Positions 1-6,502 of a DNA stretch of 17,411 nucleotides are shown here, piece after piece. Each line of letters opens with the position of its first letter. The stretch's first letter is position 1. Source of the stretch: Pseudomonadota bacterium. Lineage in GTDB: Bacteria > Pseudomonadota > Alphaproteobacteria > Rhodobacterales > Rhodobacteraceae. The notes beneath the pieces are model-generated. The model had not been told where the DNA came from. It did not search any database and saw nothing but the letters and a program-made list of their open reading frames with translations. The position numbers were made by a program, and so were the translations under genes. The stretch is from contig JAQCLA010000028.1 of assembly GCA_027592105.1 (NCBI GenBank), positions 1 to 17,411 of the forward strand. The letters are read 5' to 3'.

Positions 1-414
1 ACGCTGGGCAACATCATCTTGGGTGGTTTTCTCGGGTTGGTGATCACGCTGATGACGGCACCCTATTGGCCGGGCAAACCCCGCGTGCGTCACCCCTTCA
101 AGGTCGTTGGTTTCGTTTTCTTGGTGCTGTGGGACATCGTGGTTGCCAATGTACAGATCGCGCTGATCGTCTTGTTCAAGCCGACAGACAAGCTGAAATC
201 AGCTTGGATCACGGTTCCGTTGGAATTGACGTCACCCGAAGCGATTACCGTCTTAGCTGGCACGATCACCATGACACCCGGCACGGTGTCGGCGACGCTT
301 TCTTCCTGCGGCCGGGCCATTCTGGTGCATGCGTTGCACACTGACGATCCGATCGCGGTGCGCGACGATATCAAATCCCGCTACGAAAAGCGTTTGTTGG
401 AGATATTCTCATGA
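1..414 (+). CDS. mrpE: Na+/H+ antiporter subunit E (MrpE/MnhE/PhaE), 5'-truncated by the window edge
   Basis: This is the C-terminal 137 residues of the MrpE subunit of a multisubunit cation/proton antiporter in the inner membrane, which exports Na+ (or K+) in exchange for H+. The frame is open from base 1, so the start lies outside the window. MrpE is usually about 160 residues, so roughly 20 to 30 are missing. Visible are a hydrophobic start, a basic loop (PGKPRVRHP), a second long membrane segment (GFVFLVLWDIVVANVQIALI) and the family-typical tail with TMTPGTVS, ILVHAL and a charged cytoplasmic end. The TTG at 19 is an internal codon, not a credible start. The stop overlaps the ATG of mrpF by four bases (ATGA), which indicates translational coupling. 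The subunits MrpA to MrpD should lie just upstream of the window. Confidence 0.93.
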   Translation, partial: TLGNIILGGFLGLVITLMTAPYWPGKPRVRHPFKVVGFVFLVLWDIVVANVQIALIVLFKPTDKLKSAWITVPLELTSPEAITVLAGTITMTPGTVSATLSSCGRAILVHALHTDDPIAVRDDIKSRYEKRLLEIFS

Positions 415-680
415 TCACCTATGCGTTGGTGTTCGCCATGGCTTGTTTCGGCCTTGGCTTACTGATGAACCTTTGGTTGCTGGTCCGAGGTCCGGGCAGG
501 GCTGATCGGGTCTTGGCACTCGATACGATGGTGATCAATGTCGTCGCCTTGCTGATCCTTTACGGCATTCGCCAAGGAACGGGCGTCTATTTCGAAGCCT
601 CGATGCTGATCGCCATGGTCGGCTTTGTCTCGACCGTCGCATATTGCCGCTTCATCTTGCGCGGCGACATCATCGAATAG
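411..680 (+). CDS. mrpF: Na+/H+ antiporter subunit F (MrpF/MnhF/PhaF)
   Basis: This is the small MrpF membrane subunit of the Mrp antiporter complex. At 89 residues it has the usual family length. It shows three hydrophobic segments: residues about 2-24, 36-54 and 60-80. The region RGPGRADRVLALDTMVINVVA is the recognisable MrpF signature, with an Arg-Asp pair and a buried Asp. The ATG lies inside the ATGA overlap with the mrpE stop, which decides the start. The next gene, mrpG, begins nine bases after the stop. MrpF is required for antiporter assembly and activity in characterised systems (family knowledge). The base composition of mrpE-F-G is somewhat less GC-rich than the genes to the right, with many TTG leucines. 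No frameshift or unusual residue was seen. Confidence 0.95.
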   Translation: MITYALVFAMACFGLGLLMNLWLLVRGPGRADRVLALDTMVINVVALLILYGIRQGTGVYFEASMLIAMVGFVSTVAYCRFILRGDIIE

Positions 681-689
681 GGGGCTGCC

Positions 690-1088
690 ATGCTGGTAGA
701 GATCGTTGTCTGTGTCTTTTTGGTCATCGGGGGCCTTTTCGGCTTGGTCGGCAGTTTTGGCTTGCTCAAGCTTCAAGACACCATGCAGCGCTTGCATGCG
801 CCAACCAAGGCCACAACATTGGGAATTGGCGGGGTGCTGATCGCCTCGATGCTGTATTTCTTGCTGATAAAAGACAGTTTCTCGTTCCACGAATTGATGA
901 TCACCTTGTTCTTGTTCCTGACGGCGCCAATTTCCGCGCATTTCTTGGCGCAGACCCATATCTCGCTGCGGATGAAACAATCCGACCTGCCCGAAAGCGG
1001 AGGCGAATATAGCTGGTCGCTGTTCGACGACCCACCCGTAATGGATAAGCCGTCAGAACCTGCCGCCCCAACCCAAGCGCCGCATTGA
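690..1088 (+). CDS. mrpG: Na+/H+ antiporter subunit G (MrpG/MnhG/PhaG)
   Basis: This is the last subunit of the Mrp antiporter operon, 132 residues. Three membrane segments are visible: about residues 3-24, 43-61 and 68-90. The family motif GSFGLLKLQDTMQRLHAPTKATTLG lies at about residues 23-47 and is diagnostic for MrpG; its LHAPTKATTLG part is nearly invariant. The C-terminal 30 residues are hydrophilic and rich in proline and alanine, which is common in alphaproteobacterial PhaG proteins. The ATG follows a GGGGG stretch just after the mrpF stop. No further antiporter gene follows, so the order E-F-G ends the operon as usual. Transcription could end at the hairpin near 1228-1282, although that hairpin has no T tract. 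Confidence 0.94.
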   Translation: MLVEIVVCVFLVIGGLFGLVGSFGLLKLQDTMQRLHAPTKATTLGIGGVLIASMLYFLLIKDSFSFHELMITLFLFLTAPISAHFLAQTHISLRMKQSDLPESGGEYSWSLFDDPPVMDKPSEPAAPTQAPH

Positions 1089-1227
1089 CCGCCACCCGGG
1101 CGACGGTTCCGATACCGCGCACCGAGCGGCCCGATGTGTCCGCTCATCCGGGGCGGGAACACCCCTGCCAAGGCGGCATATCGGGCACGGCCACTTTCCT
1201 ATAAAGGGAATGTGCAAACCCAAGACG

Positions 1228-1295
1228 ATATCGGATGTGCCGCGGCGGTTGACGGCAAATGCCGCCGCGGCGCATCCGATGTGAAAACACATCCG
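1228..1295. promoter_or_regulatory. Long GC-rich hairpin with competing pairings in the mrpG to oxyR-like gap
   Basis: The gap 1089-1471 has no convincing gene. It holds a near-perfect stem. The left arm 1230-1248 (ATCGGATG, TG, CCGCGGCGG) pairs with 1262-1280 (CCGCCGCGG, CG, CATCCGAT) over 19 pairs with one G-T, and can extend to 1228/1282. The loop is 13 bases. A second hairpin overlaps the right arm: GATGTG 1278-1283, AAAA loop, CACATC 1288-1293. The left arm CGGATGTG (1232-1239) can also pair perfectly with CACATCCG (1288-1295). There is no T run, so an intrinsic terminator for mrpG is possible but not typical. An attenuator or a structured small RNA are the alternatives. Confidence 0.5.
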
Positions 1296-1414
1296 GTCCG
1301 TGAACACTGGAAGGGACAACCACCAGCTCGGATATGTTTTCCGCGACGTCCCGCGCGTGCCCGCGTTTCGCCACCCCCAATTTCTTGGTGACCATGAGTT
1401 AGTCCGCGGACGTT

Positions 1415-1461
1415 ATAGGAAAAAGATGGAAGTCTGTTGATTTTCGATTGGAAAAACCTAT
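1415..1461. promoter_or_regulatory. Two OxyR-like half sites before the oxyR-like gene (candidate self-regulatory site)
   Basis: Upstream of the ATG at 1472 are two boxes that share a GAAAAA core. ATAG-N7 begins at 1415 (followed by ATGG), and ATTG-N7-CTAT lies at 1447-1461. The second matches seven of eight positions of the known OxyR element ATAG-N7-CTAT. Their starts are 32 bases apart, ten more than the 22-base period of the classical four-box OxyR site. The position suggests autoregulation, which is common in LysR proteins. The match is short and could be chance. Confidence 0.25.
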
Positions 1462-1471
1462 TCATCTTGGC

Positions 1472-2410
1472 ATGAGCGCATCCATACCCCCCATCACCCT
1501 GCGACAGATGCGATATCTGATCGCCTTGGAAGAAACCCAGCACTTCCGCGAGGGTGCGGAAAGCTGCGGCATCTCGCAGCCCTCACTGTCTGTCCAGATC
1601 AAGACGATGGAGGATACGCTGGGCCTGATCTTGGTCGAGCGCGGGCGCGGCCCGGTGCGCTTGACGCTGGCAGGGCGCGAGGTGGCGCGCCGCGCACGCG
1701 AGATTTTGGACACCGTACAAGGCATCTTGGATCTCTCCGTCACGTTGAAATCGGGATTGGGCGGCACGATCCGGCTTGGCACCTCGGCGACGCTCGGGCC
1801 TTATCTGATGCCTCATGTCATCAGCGATCTGCGCGCCAGCCATCCCGATCTGCGCCTGTATATTCGCGAGGCCGCACCCCGCGATCTTCTGCGGGAGTTG
1901 CATGACGGGGTGCATGACCTGATCTTGACACAATTACCTGTTTCGGGCGCGACGCTGTCGCATGCGCGGCTGTTTCGCGAACCCTTGGCGGTTGCATTGC
2001 CCGCCGAACATCCGCTTGCCGCGCGCGACACACTCGATAATGACGATTTGAGCGACAAGACGATCTTGTCGCTCTCGCCCGCCTATGCGCTTTACGATAT
2101 GATCTCGGCGCTTTGCGTGGAAACCGGGGCGCATCTGTCGCGCGAGTATGAGGGTACATCGCTTGATGCGCTGCGCCAGATGGTTGCGATGAACATGGGG
2201 CTGACATTTCTGCCCGCGCTCTACGTCGAAAGCGAAATCCAAGGGCGCGCGCGCGATGTCGTCACGCGCCCGTTTCGCGGTCGCCGATTTGCCCGTTCGA
2301 TCGGCTTGGTGTGGCGCGCCTCATCGGGTGCGGCGCCCGCCTTTGAGCGTTTGGCTGCTGCAATTCGCGACACGGCACGCAGATTTCCGCAGCTTGTTAT
2401 CGAAGCATGA
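1472..2410 (+). CDS. OxyR-like LysR-family regulator lacking the peroxidatic cysteine
   Basis: This is a LysR-type regulator of 312 residues, with a winged helix at about residues 9-67 and a substrate-binding domain after residue 92. It follows E. coli OxyR along its length, for example ATLGPYLMPH, TSLDALRQMVA, GLTFLPALYV and a C-terminal IGLVWR. Aligning the redox loop, E. coli His198-Cys199 falls on Tyr205-Ala206, while the resolving Cys208 is kept as Cys215, nine residues on as expected. The classical intramolecular disulfide therefore cannot form. The protein may sense something else, act as a constitutive regulator, or use another cysteine. An upstream in-frame TTG at 1448 would add eight residues; I prefer the ATG because LysR proteins normally begin a few residues before TLRQMRYL. 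No katG or peroxidase gene is adjacent in the window. Subfamily assignment is good; function is open. Confidence 0.85.
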   Translation: MSASIPPITLRQMRYLIALEETQHFREGAESCGISQPSLSVQIKTMEDTLGLILVERGRGPVRLTLAGREVARRAREILDTVQGILDLSVTLKSGLGGTIRLGTSATLGPYLMPHVISDLRASHPDLRLYIREAAPRDLLRELHDGVHDLILTQLPVSGATLSHARLFREPLAVALPAEHPLAARDTLDNDDLSDKTILSLSPAYALYDMISALCVETGAHLSREYEGTSLDALRQMVAMNMGLTFLPALYVESEIQGRARDVVTRPFRGRRFARSIGLVWRASSGAAPAFERLAAAIRDTARRFPQLVIEA

Positions 2411-2455
2411 CGCTGTGGCATTGACGGGTGGCGGGGCCGGGGCAAGACTGTGCTC

Positions 2456-3166
2456 ATGACCGAGTTCCTCAGCCTTGCCGATCTGCGCGCCTTGGCCCGC
2501 GACTGCCTGACGCGGGCGGGTGCGCCCGAGGGCGTGGCGCGCGCCGTCGCCGCAGAAGTGGCCGCCGCCGAAGCCGCTGGTGAACGCGCCAATGGGATGG
2601 AGGCTTTGCTGCGCGACATCCGCCTGATGCGCTACGGTCGGTTGACCCCTGCCACCCAAGCACAACAGATCCGCACGCGGCCAGGCTTCATGCGCCTTGA
2701 TGCACATCATGGCTTTGCCGCCGCCGCGCTATCGGGGGTTGTCTCAGACCTTGCCGGGCTGGCGCGCGCCCAAGGGATCGCGGTGCTGCGCCTTGAACGC
2801 AGCAGCGATCCGGGCGGCATGATCTGCGCGACGGCCAGCTTGGGGGAACGCGGGCTGGCAGTCTTGGCCTTTGGCCCGGAGGGGCCAGGCCGGATCGCCC
2901 ACCCCGACCTGTCGGGGCCGGCCGTGCTGCCCACGCCGCCGCGTGATGCCCTCCGCCTGCTCTTTCCCGATATCGACCCGACCCAACCTGCCGATAGCCC
3001 GATTGGCGGGCTGGTGGGCCATGTCGGTTGGTTGATCGCGCTCGATGCCGCTTTGGCTGGCGATCACTTTGCCAGCGCCGCAATCTGGGATGGCGCGACG
3101 CCACCGGCAACCGCAGCCTCGATCGCCTGCTCGGCCGAGTTGCTTGAACAGATCGTGCGTGCGTGA
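2456..3166 (+). CDS. Shortened Ldh_2-family (malate/L-lactate dehydrogenase-like) protein, probably without dehydrogenase activity
   Basis: This protein of 236 residues resembles the Ldh_2/YlbC/ComC family of NAD(P)-dependent 2-hydroxyacid dehydrogenases, which usually have about 340 residues. The N-terminal helical part (LADLRALARDCLTRAG..VARAVAAEVAAAEAAG) and the following DAHHGF, ALSGVVSDLAGLARAQGIAVLRL and GERGLAVLAFGPEG segments align with the family. The SHG motif carrying a conserved histidine reads ANG, and the family NSxHxG segment reads RSSDPG. About 100 residues of the central dinucleotide-binding part are missing before the C-terminal GHVGWLIALDAALAGDHFASA. It is therefore likely a pseudoenzyme or a strongly reduced form. 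A GTG at 2450 is an alternative start. The stop overlaps the next LysR gene (TGATG), so the two are probably made together. Family assignment is moderately sure; no function is claimed. Confidence 0.7.
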   Translation: MTEFLSLADLRALARDCLTRAGAPEGVARAVAAEVAAAEAAGERANGMEALLRDIRLMRYGRLTPATQAQQIRTRPGFMRLDAHHGFAAAALSGVVSDLAGLARAQGIAVLRLERSSDPGGMICATASLGERGLAVLAFGPEGPGRIAHPDLSGPAVLPTPPRDALRLLFPDIDPTQPADSPIGGLVGHVGWLIALDAALAGDHFASAAIWDGATPPATAASIACSAELLEQIVRA

Positions 3167-4164
3167 TGGGGGATGACTTGCTCAAAGGGGTCACGCTGCG
3201 CGGGCTGGAGGTGTTCGAAACCCTCGCCCATACCGGTTCCGTGGCGGTGACAGCCGAGCGATTGGGCCTCAGCGCGCCTGCGGTGTCACAGCAATTGCGC
3301 AATCTCAGCACGGCGCTGGGTGTCGAATTGGTCGACCATTCCCGCAGGCCGATGGTCTTGACCTCGGCGGGGCGGCTGTTTCTTGCGCGCGCCGAAACAG
3401 CACTACAGGCGCTGCGCGCAGGCCAGCGCGGGCTGAGCATGCTGGATTTGTCCGAGTTGTCGGCACTGTCCATGGGTGTGATCGAGGATTTCGAAAACGA
3501 GGTGACGCCGCATCTGGCCGCCGATTTAGCCGAGGCGATGACACAATGCGCCTTTCGGCTGGTGACTGGTGCCAGCCACGCCTTGCAAGGTCAGATTGCG
3601 CGGCGCGAACTTGATATCGCGATCTGCGCGGCCAGCAGCCCCGGACCAAGCGGCGCGCTGACCCATCCCTTGATCGATGACCCATATATCCTTGCCGTGC
3701 CCCGTGGCACCGATATCGCGGCCGGGTTTGACAGCTTGGCGCATCTGTCCTTTCTGCGCCGCGATCCCGATCAGGTGATGGGCCGCCAGATCGAACGCTA
3801 CATCACGACAACAGGTTTACGCCTGCCGCATCGGTTCGAGATGGACTCCAACCAATCGATCACCGCGCTGGTGGCAGGCGGTGGCAGCTGGACGATCACG
3901 ACCCCGCTCAGTTTACTGCGCGCGGGCCGTTTTGCCGCCGATATCGATGCCCATCCACTCCCGGGGCCGCCGATGTCGCGGCGAATTGTGCTCTATGCGA
4001 CAGGCGATTGGACCGGTCCGATCCCCGCGCGGATCGCCGATCGCGCGCGCGAGCTGATCGAGGAGCATTTCGCCGCGCCGGGTCGGCAGAAAATGCCTTG
4101 GTTGCACGACAGTTTCCGGCCTTTTCCACCGCATGCGGCGGCACAATCAGAGATTGAGTTGTAA
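3166..4164 (+). CDS. LysR-family transcriptional regulator
   Basis: This is a LysR-type regulator of 332 residues. The N-terminal winged helix covers about residues 8-68 (LRGLEVFETLAHTGSVAVTAERLGLSAPAVSQQLRNL, then LTSAGRLFLARAETAL). A periplasmic-binding-protein-like effector domain follows to about residue 300, with a proline-rich tail. The ATG at 3166 shares its A with the stop of the preceding gene (TGATG). A GTG at 3163 giving a four-base overlap is an equally normal start that adds one residue. The gene lies 381 bases upstream of acsA in the same direction, and the space between holds strong dyads (4172-4200 and 4276-4302). That makes acsA, or the Ldh-like partner gene, the natural candidate targets by position. 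The effector cannot be read from the sequence. Confidence 0.9.
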   Translation: MGDDLLKGVTLRGLEVFETLAHTGSVAVTAERLGLSAPAVSQQLRNLSTALGVELVDHSRRPMVLTSAGRLFLARAETALQALRAGQRGLSMLDLSELSALSMGVIEDFENEVTPHLAADLAEAMTQCAFRLVTGASHALQGQIARRELDIAICAASSPGPSGALTHPLIDDPYILAVPRGTDIAAGFDSLAHLSFLRRDPDQVMGRQIERYITTTGLRLPHRFEMDSNQSITALVAGGGSWTITTPLSLLRAGRFAADIDAHPLPGPPMSRRIVLYATGDWTGPIPARIADRARELIEEHFAAPGRQKMPWLHDSFRPFPPHAAAQSEIEL

Positions 4165-4171
4165 ATAAATT

Positions 4172-4200
4172 AACAATTGCTGCGCTGCGCAGAACAATTG
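4172..4200. promoter_or_regulatory. Compound dyad: two AACAATTG boxes around a GC palindrome (candidate operator)
   Basis: Eight bases after the LysR stop there are two identical AACAATTG boxes, at 4172-4179 and 4193-4200. Their starts are 21 bases apart, two helical turns. The core CAATTG of each is a palindrome. Between them lies a perfect inverted repeat CTGCGC-T-GCGCAG (4180-4192). The whole element is close to symmetric apart from two extra bases on the right. It stands between the regulator gene and acsA, in an AT-rich patch. It reads as an operator for a dimeric or tetrameric regulator. As RNA it would be a hairpin too short to be an ordinary terminator, and no T run follows. Confidence 0.45.
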
Positions 4201-4270
4201 GTTTACACAAAAGCCCAGCCTTCCGAGACAGTTGTTCTCGAATGTGACGCGACCTGTCATCTTCCCGACA

Positions 4271-4302
4271 TAATATTGCGCACACGCAATGCGTGCGTTG
4301 CG
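4271..4302. promoter_or_regulatory. Putative acsA promoter -10 box and TTGCG/CGCAA repeat cluster
   Basis: TAATAT at 4271-4276 resembles a -10 box; no good -35 is seen 16 to 18 bases upstream, as would fit an activator-dependent promoter. Directly attached is TTGCG-CACA-CGCAA (4276-4289), followed by TTGCG again at 4298-4302. The two TTGCG boxes are 22 bases apart, and the middle CGCAA can face either of them. If transcription starts near 4283, the repeats cover the start site and the acsA leader would be about 260 bases long. The TTGC...GCAA shape recalls sites of ScfR/RamB-type regulators of short-chain acid metabolism, but the match is loose. Confidence 0.35.
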
Positions 4303-4349
4303 GGTAACGCGTCCAAGGGCAGCATGCCATCGCTCGGAGGGAGGTCATC

Positions 4350-4403
4350 GTGACCCGATCGGCGGCAATGCCCAAGAAACCGGCGCAGCTTGTGGGAGGC
4401 TGA
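4350..4403 (+). CDS. Possible 17-residue leader peptide or small protein upstream of acsA
   Basis: A GTG at 4350 opens a 17-codon frame (MTRSAAMPKKPAQLVGG if read with fMet) that ends in TGA at 4403. It is preceded by a very strong ribosome site, GGAGGGAGGT (4336-4345), four to seven bases upstream. Such a site is unusual in the middle of a non-coding leader. The peptide has no obvious membrane segment and no run of one amino acid, so classical amino-acid attenuation is not indicated. A short hairpin GCCCT-GTTGT-AGGGC follows at 4416-4430. It could be a leader ORF controlling the downstream mRNA, a small protein, or chance. Conservation in relatives would decide. Confidence 0.35.
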   Translation: MTRSAAMPKKPAQLVGG

Positions 4404-4511
4404 CCAAATTTCGCGGCCCTGTTGTAGGGCGACCGGAGATGGCGGGCATCACGCCGCGCGCCGGTGGTTTTGCAGACAACCGCGTACCCGTTTCCATATC
4501 GCGCTTCCGTT

Positions 4512-4523
4512 GTGAAGCTTCAC
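4512..4523. promoter_or_regulatory. Perfect 12-base palindrome just before the acsA ribosome site
   Basis: GTGAAGCTTCAC is a perfect palindrome ending 22 bases before the acsA ATG, and it extends to 4509-4526 if one G-T is allowed. The ribosome site GAGGGAGAG follows immediately (4537-4545). It could be a regulator site or a small mRNA structure that affects translation initiation. A perfect 12-base palindrome is expected about four times by chance in a sequence of this length, so it gains weight only from its position. Confidence 0.25.
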
Positions 4524-4545
4524 GACACGAGACCCTGAGGGAGAG

Positions 4546-6495
4546 ATGACCTTGGCCACCACGACGAAACCCGGCCCAGCGCTGCTGCAAAACCCGCATG
4601 TCGATACCGCGAAATATGACGCGATGTACGCCGCATCCATTGCCGACCCCGAGGCATTTTGGGGTGAGCATGGCAAGCGGATCGATTGGATCAAGCCCTA
4701 TACCAAGGTCAAAGATACCTCTTTTGCCAAGGACGACCTGCATATCCGCTGGTACGAAGATGGCACGCTGAACGTTGCGGCCAACTGTATCGACCGCCAC
4801 CTGGCCACGCGCGGCGATCAGACCGCGATCATCTTCGAGCCGGATGAGCCGACCGATCCTGCCCAACATATCACCTATCGCGAATTGGCCGACCATGTCG
4901 GGCGCTTTGCCAATGTGCTGAAGGGTCTGGGCGTCAAGAAGGGTGACCGCGTCGTCATCTACATGCCGATGATCCCCGAGGCCGCCTATGCCATGCTGGC
5001 TTGTGCCCGGATCGGCGCGATCCATTCGATCGTTTTCGCGGGTTTCTCGCCCGATGCCTTGTCGGCGCGCATCAATGGCTGCGACGCAAAGCTGGTCATC
5101 ACCTCGGACGGCGCGCCGCGCGGTGGCCGTGTGACCGATCTCAAGGATAATGTGAACAAGGCGCTGTTGCATTGCGCCGATGACGTCAAATGTCTGGTCG
5201 TCAAGCGCACCGGCCAACAGGTCGCTTGGGTCGAGAACCGCGATCATTGGTATGACGCGCTGGCTGCATCGGCATCGACTGACTGCCCGGCCGAGGAAAT
5301 GAACGCCGAAGACCCGCTGTTCATCCTCTATACCTCGGGTTCCACCGGTCAGCCCAAAGGGGTCGTGCACACCACGGGCGGCTACCTTGTCTATGCGTCC
5401 ATGACCCATGAGATCACCTTTGACTACAAGGATGGCGACATCTTTTGGTGTACCGCCGATGTGGGTTGGGTCACGGGCCACAGCTACATCGTCTATGGTC
5501 CGCTGGCCAATGGCGCGACCACGCTGATGTTCGAAGGCGTGCCGACCTATCCCGATGCGGGCCGTTTCTGGGCCGTATGCGACCGCCACAAGGTCAACCA
5601 GTTCTACACCGCGCCCACCGCGATCCGCGCGCTGATGGGCAAGGGCCCTGACTATGTCGCGAAATACGACCTCTCCTCGCTCAAGCTTTTGGGTTCGGTG
5701 GGTGAGCCGATCAACCCCGAGGCGTGGAATTGGTACAATGAGCATGTCGGCCGCGGCCGCTGCCCCATCGTCGACACATGGTGGCAGACCGAGACCGGCG
5801 GCCACATGATGACGCCGCTTCCCGGCGCCCATGAACTCAAGCCCGGTGCCGCGCAAAAGCCGTTCTTCGGGGTCAAACCCTTGGTGCTGGACGCCACAAG
5901 CGGCGCGATCATCGAGGGCAATGGCGTCGAGGGTGTCTTGGTCTTGGCCGATAGCTGGCCGGGCCAGATGCGCACCGTTTGGGGCGATCATGACCGCTTC
6001 TACAAAACCTATTTCAGCGATTACGCCGGCTACTATTTCACCGGTGATGGTTGCCGCCGCGATGGGGAAGGCGATTATTGGATCACCGGCCGCGTCGATG
6101 ATGTGATCAACGTCTCGGGTCACCGGATGGGCACCGCCGAGGTCGAAAGCGCGCTGGTCGCCCATGAAACCGTGAGCGAGGCCGCGGTTGTGGGCTATCC
6201 GCACCCGATCAAGGGACAAGGCATCTATTGCTACGTCACATTGATGGCCGATGAGACACCCACTGATGCGCTGAAGAAAACGCTCAGCGATTGGGTCCGC
6301 AACGAGATCGGCCCGATCGCCAAGCCCGATGTCATCCAATGGGCGCCGGGGCTGCCCAAGACACGCTCTGGCAAGATCATGCGCCGTATCCTACGCAAGA
6401 TCGCGGAAAACGATTTCGGAAGCTTGGGTGACACCTCGACCTTGGCCGATCCGTCGGTCGTCGACGATCTGATCGCCAATCGCGCCAAGGAATGA
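4546..6495 (+). CDS. acsA: Acetyl-coenzyme A synthetase (AMP-forming)
   Basis: Activates acetate in the cytoplasm: acetate + ATP + CoA gives acetyl-CoA + AMP + pyrophosphate, through acetyl-AMP. At 649 residues it has the standard length (about 650). Visible signatures are the phosphate loop [18 protein letters not shown] at about residues 262-279, the adenylate and acetyl-pocket motif TWWQTETGG around residue 411, the hinge region [39 protein letters not shown], and the C-terminal [11 protein letters not shown]. The last contains Lys610, equivalent to the catalytic lysine that is acetylated in other bacteria. The tryptophan pair in TWWQTETGG fits acetate rather than longer acids. The start follows GAGGGAGAG. 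The adenylate kinase gene begins seven bases after the stop, so the two are almost certainly co-transcribed. The long leader 4165-4545 suggests transcriptional control. Confidence 0.97.
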   Translation: MTLATTTKPGPALLQNPHVDTAKYDAMYAASIADPEAFWGEHGKRIDWIKPYTKVKDTSFAKDDLHIRWYEDGTLNVAANCIDRHLATRGDQTAIIFEPDEPTDPAQHITYRELADHVGRFANVLKGLGVKKGDRVVIYMPMIPEAAYAMLACARIGAIHSIVFAGFSPDALSARINGCDAKLVITSDGAPRGGRVTDLKDNVNKALLHCADDVKCLVVKRTGQQVAWVENRDHWYDALAASASTDCPAEEMNAEDPLFILYTSGSTGQPKGVVHTTGGYLVYASMTHEITFDYKDGDIFWCTADVGWVTGHSYIVYGPLANGATTLMFEGVPTYPDAGRFWAVCDRHKVNQFYTAPTAIRALMGKGPDYVAKYDLSSLKLLGSVGEPINPEAWNWYNEHVGRGRCPIVDTWWQTETGGHMMTPLPGAHELKPGAAQKPFFGVKPLVLDATSGAIIEGNGVEGVLVLADSWPGQMRTVWGDHDRFYKTYFSDYAGYYFTGDGCRRDGEGDYWITGRVDDVINVSGHRMGTAEVESALVAHETVSEAAVVGYPHPIKGQGIYCYVTLMADETPTDALKKTLSDWVRNEIGPIAKPDVIQWAPGLPKTRSGKIMRRILRKIAENDFGSLGDTSTLADPSVVDDLIANRAKE

Positions 6496-6502
6496 CCGAA
6501 AA

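Noticed and set aside
459..980. A 173-codon minus-strand frame across mrpF and mrpG
   Set aside because: It is a shadow of two clear antiporter genes and is dominated by Gln, Asp and His without any fold signature.
1134..1391. Small frames in both directions in the mrpG to oxyR-like gap
   Set aside because: They are compositionally odd, overlap the long hairpin and lack credible ribosome sites or family resemblance.
1448..1471. TTG start for the OxyR-like gene
   Set aside because: It adds eight residues not usual in the family and would put a candidate operator inside the coding region; the ATG at 1472 is the simpler choice, though the ribosome site is weak for both.
4172..4200. Reading the CAATTG/CTGCGC dyad as an intrinsic terminator for the LysR gene
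   Set aside because: The GC stem is only six pairs with a one-base centre and no T run follows; an operator is more likely.
4345..6339. A 664-codon open frame on the minus strand opposite acsA
   Set aside because: It mirrors the codon pattern of acsA, has no recognisable domain, and acsA itself is certain.
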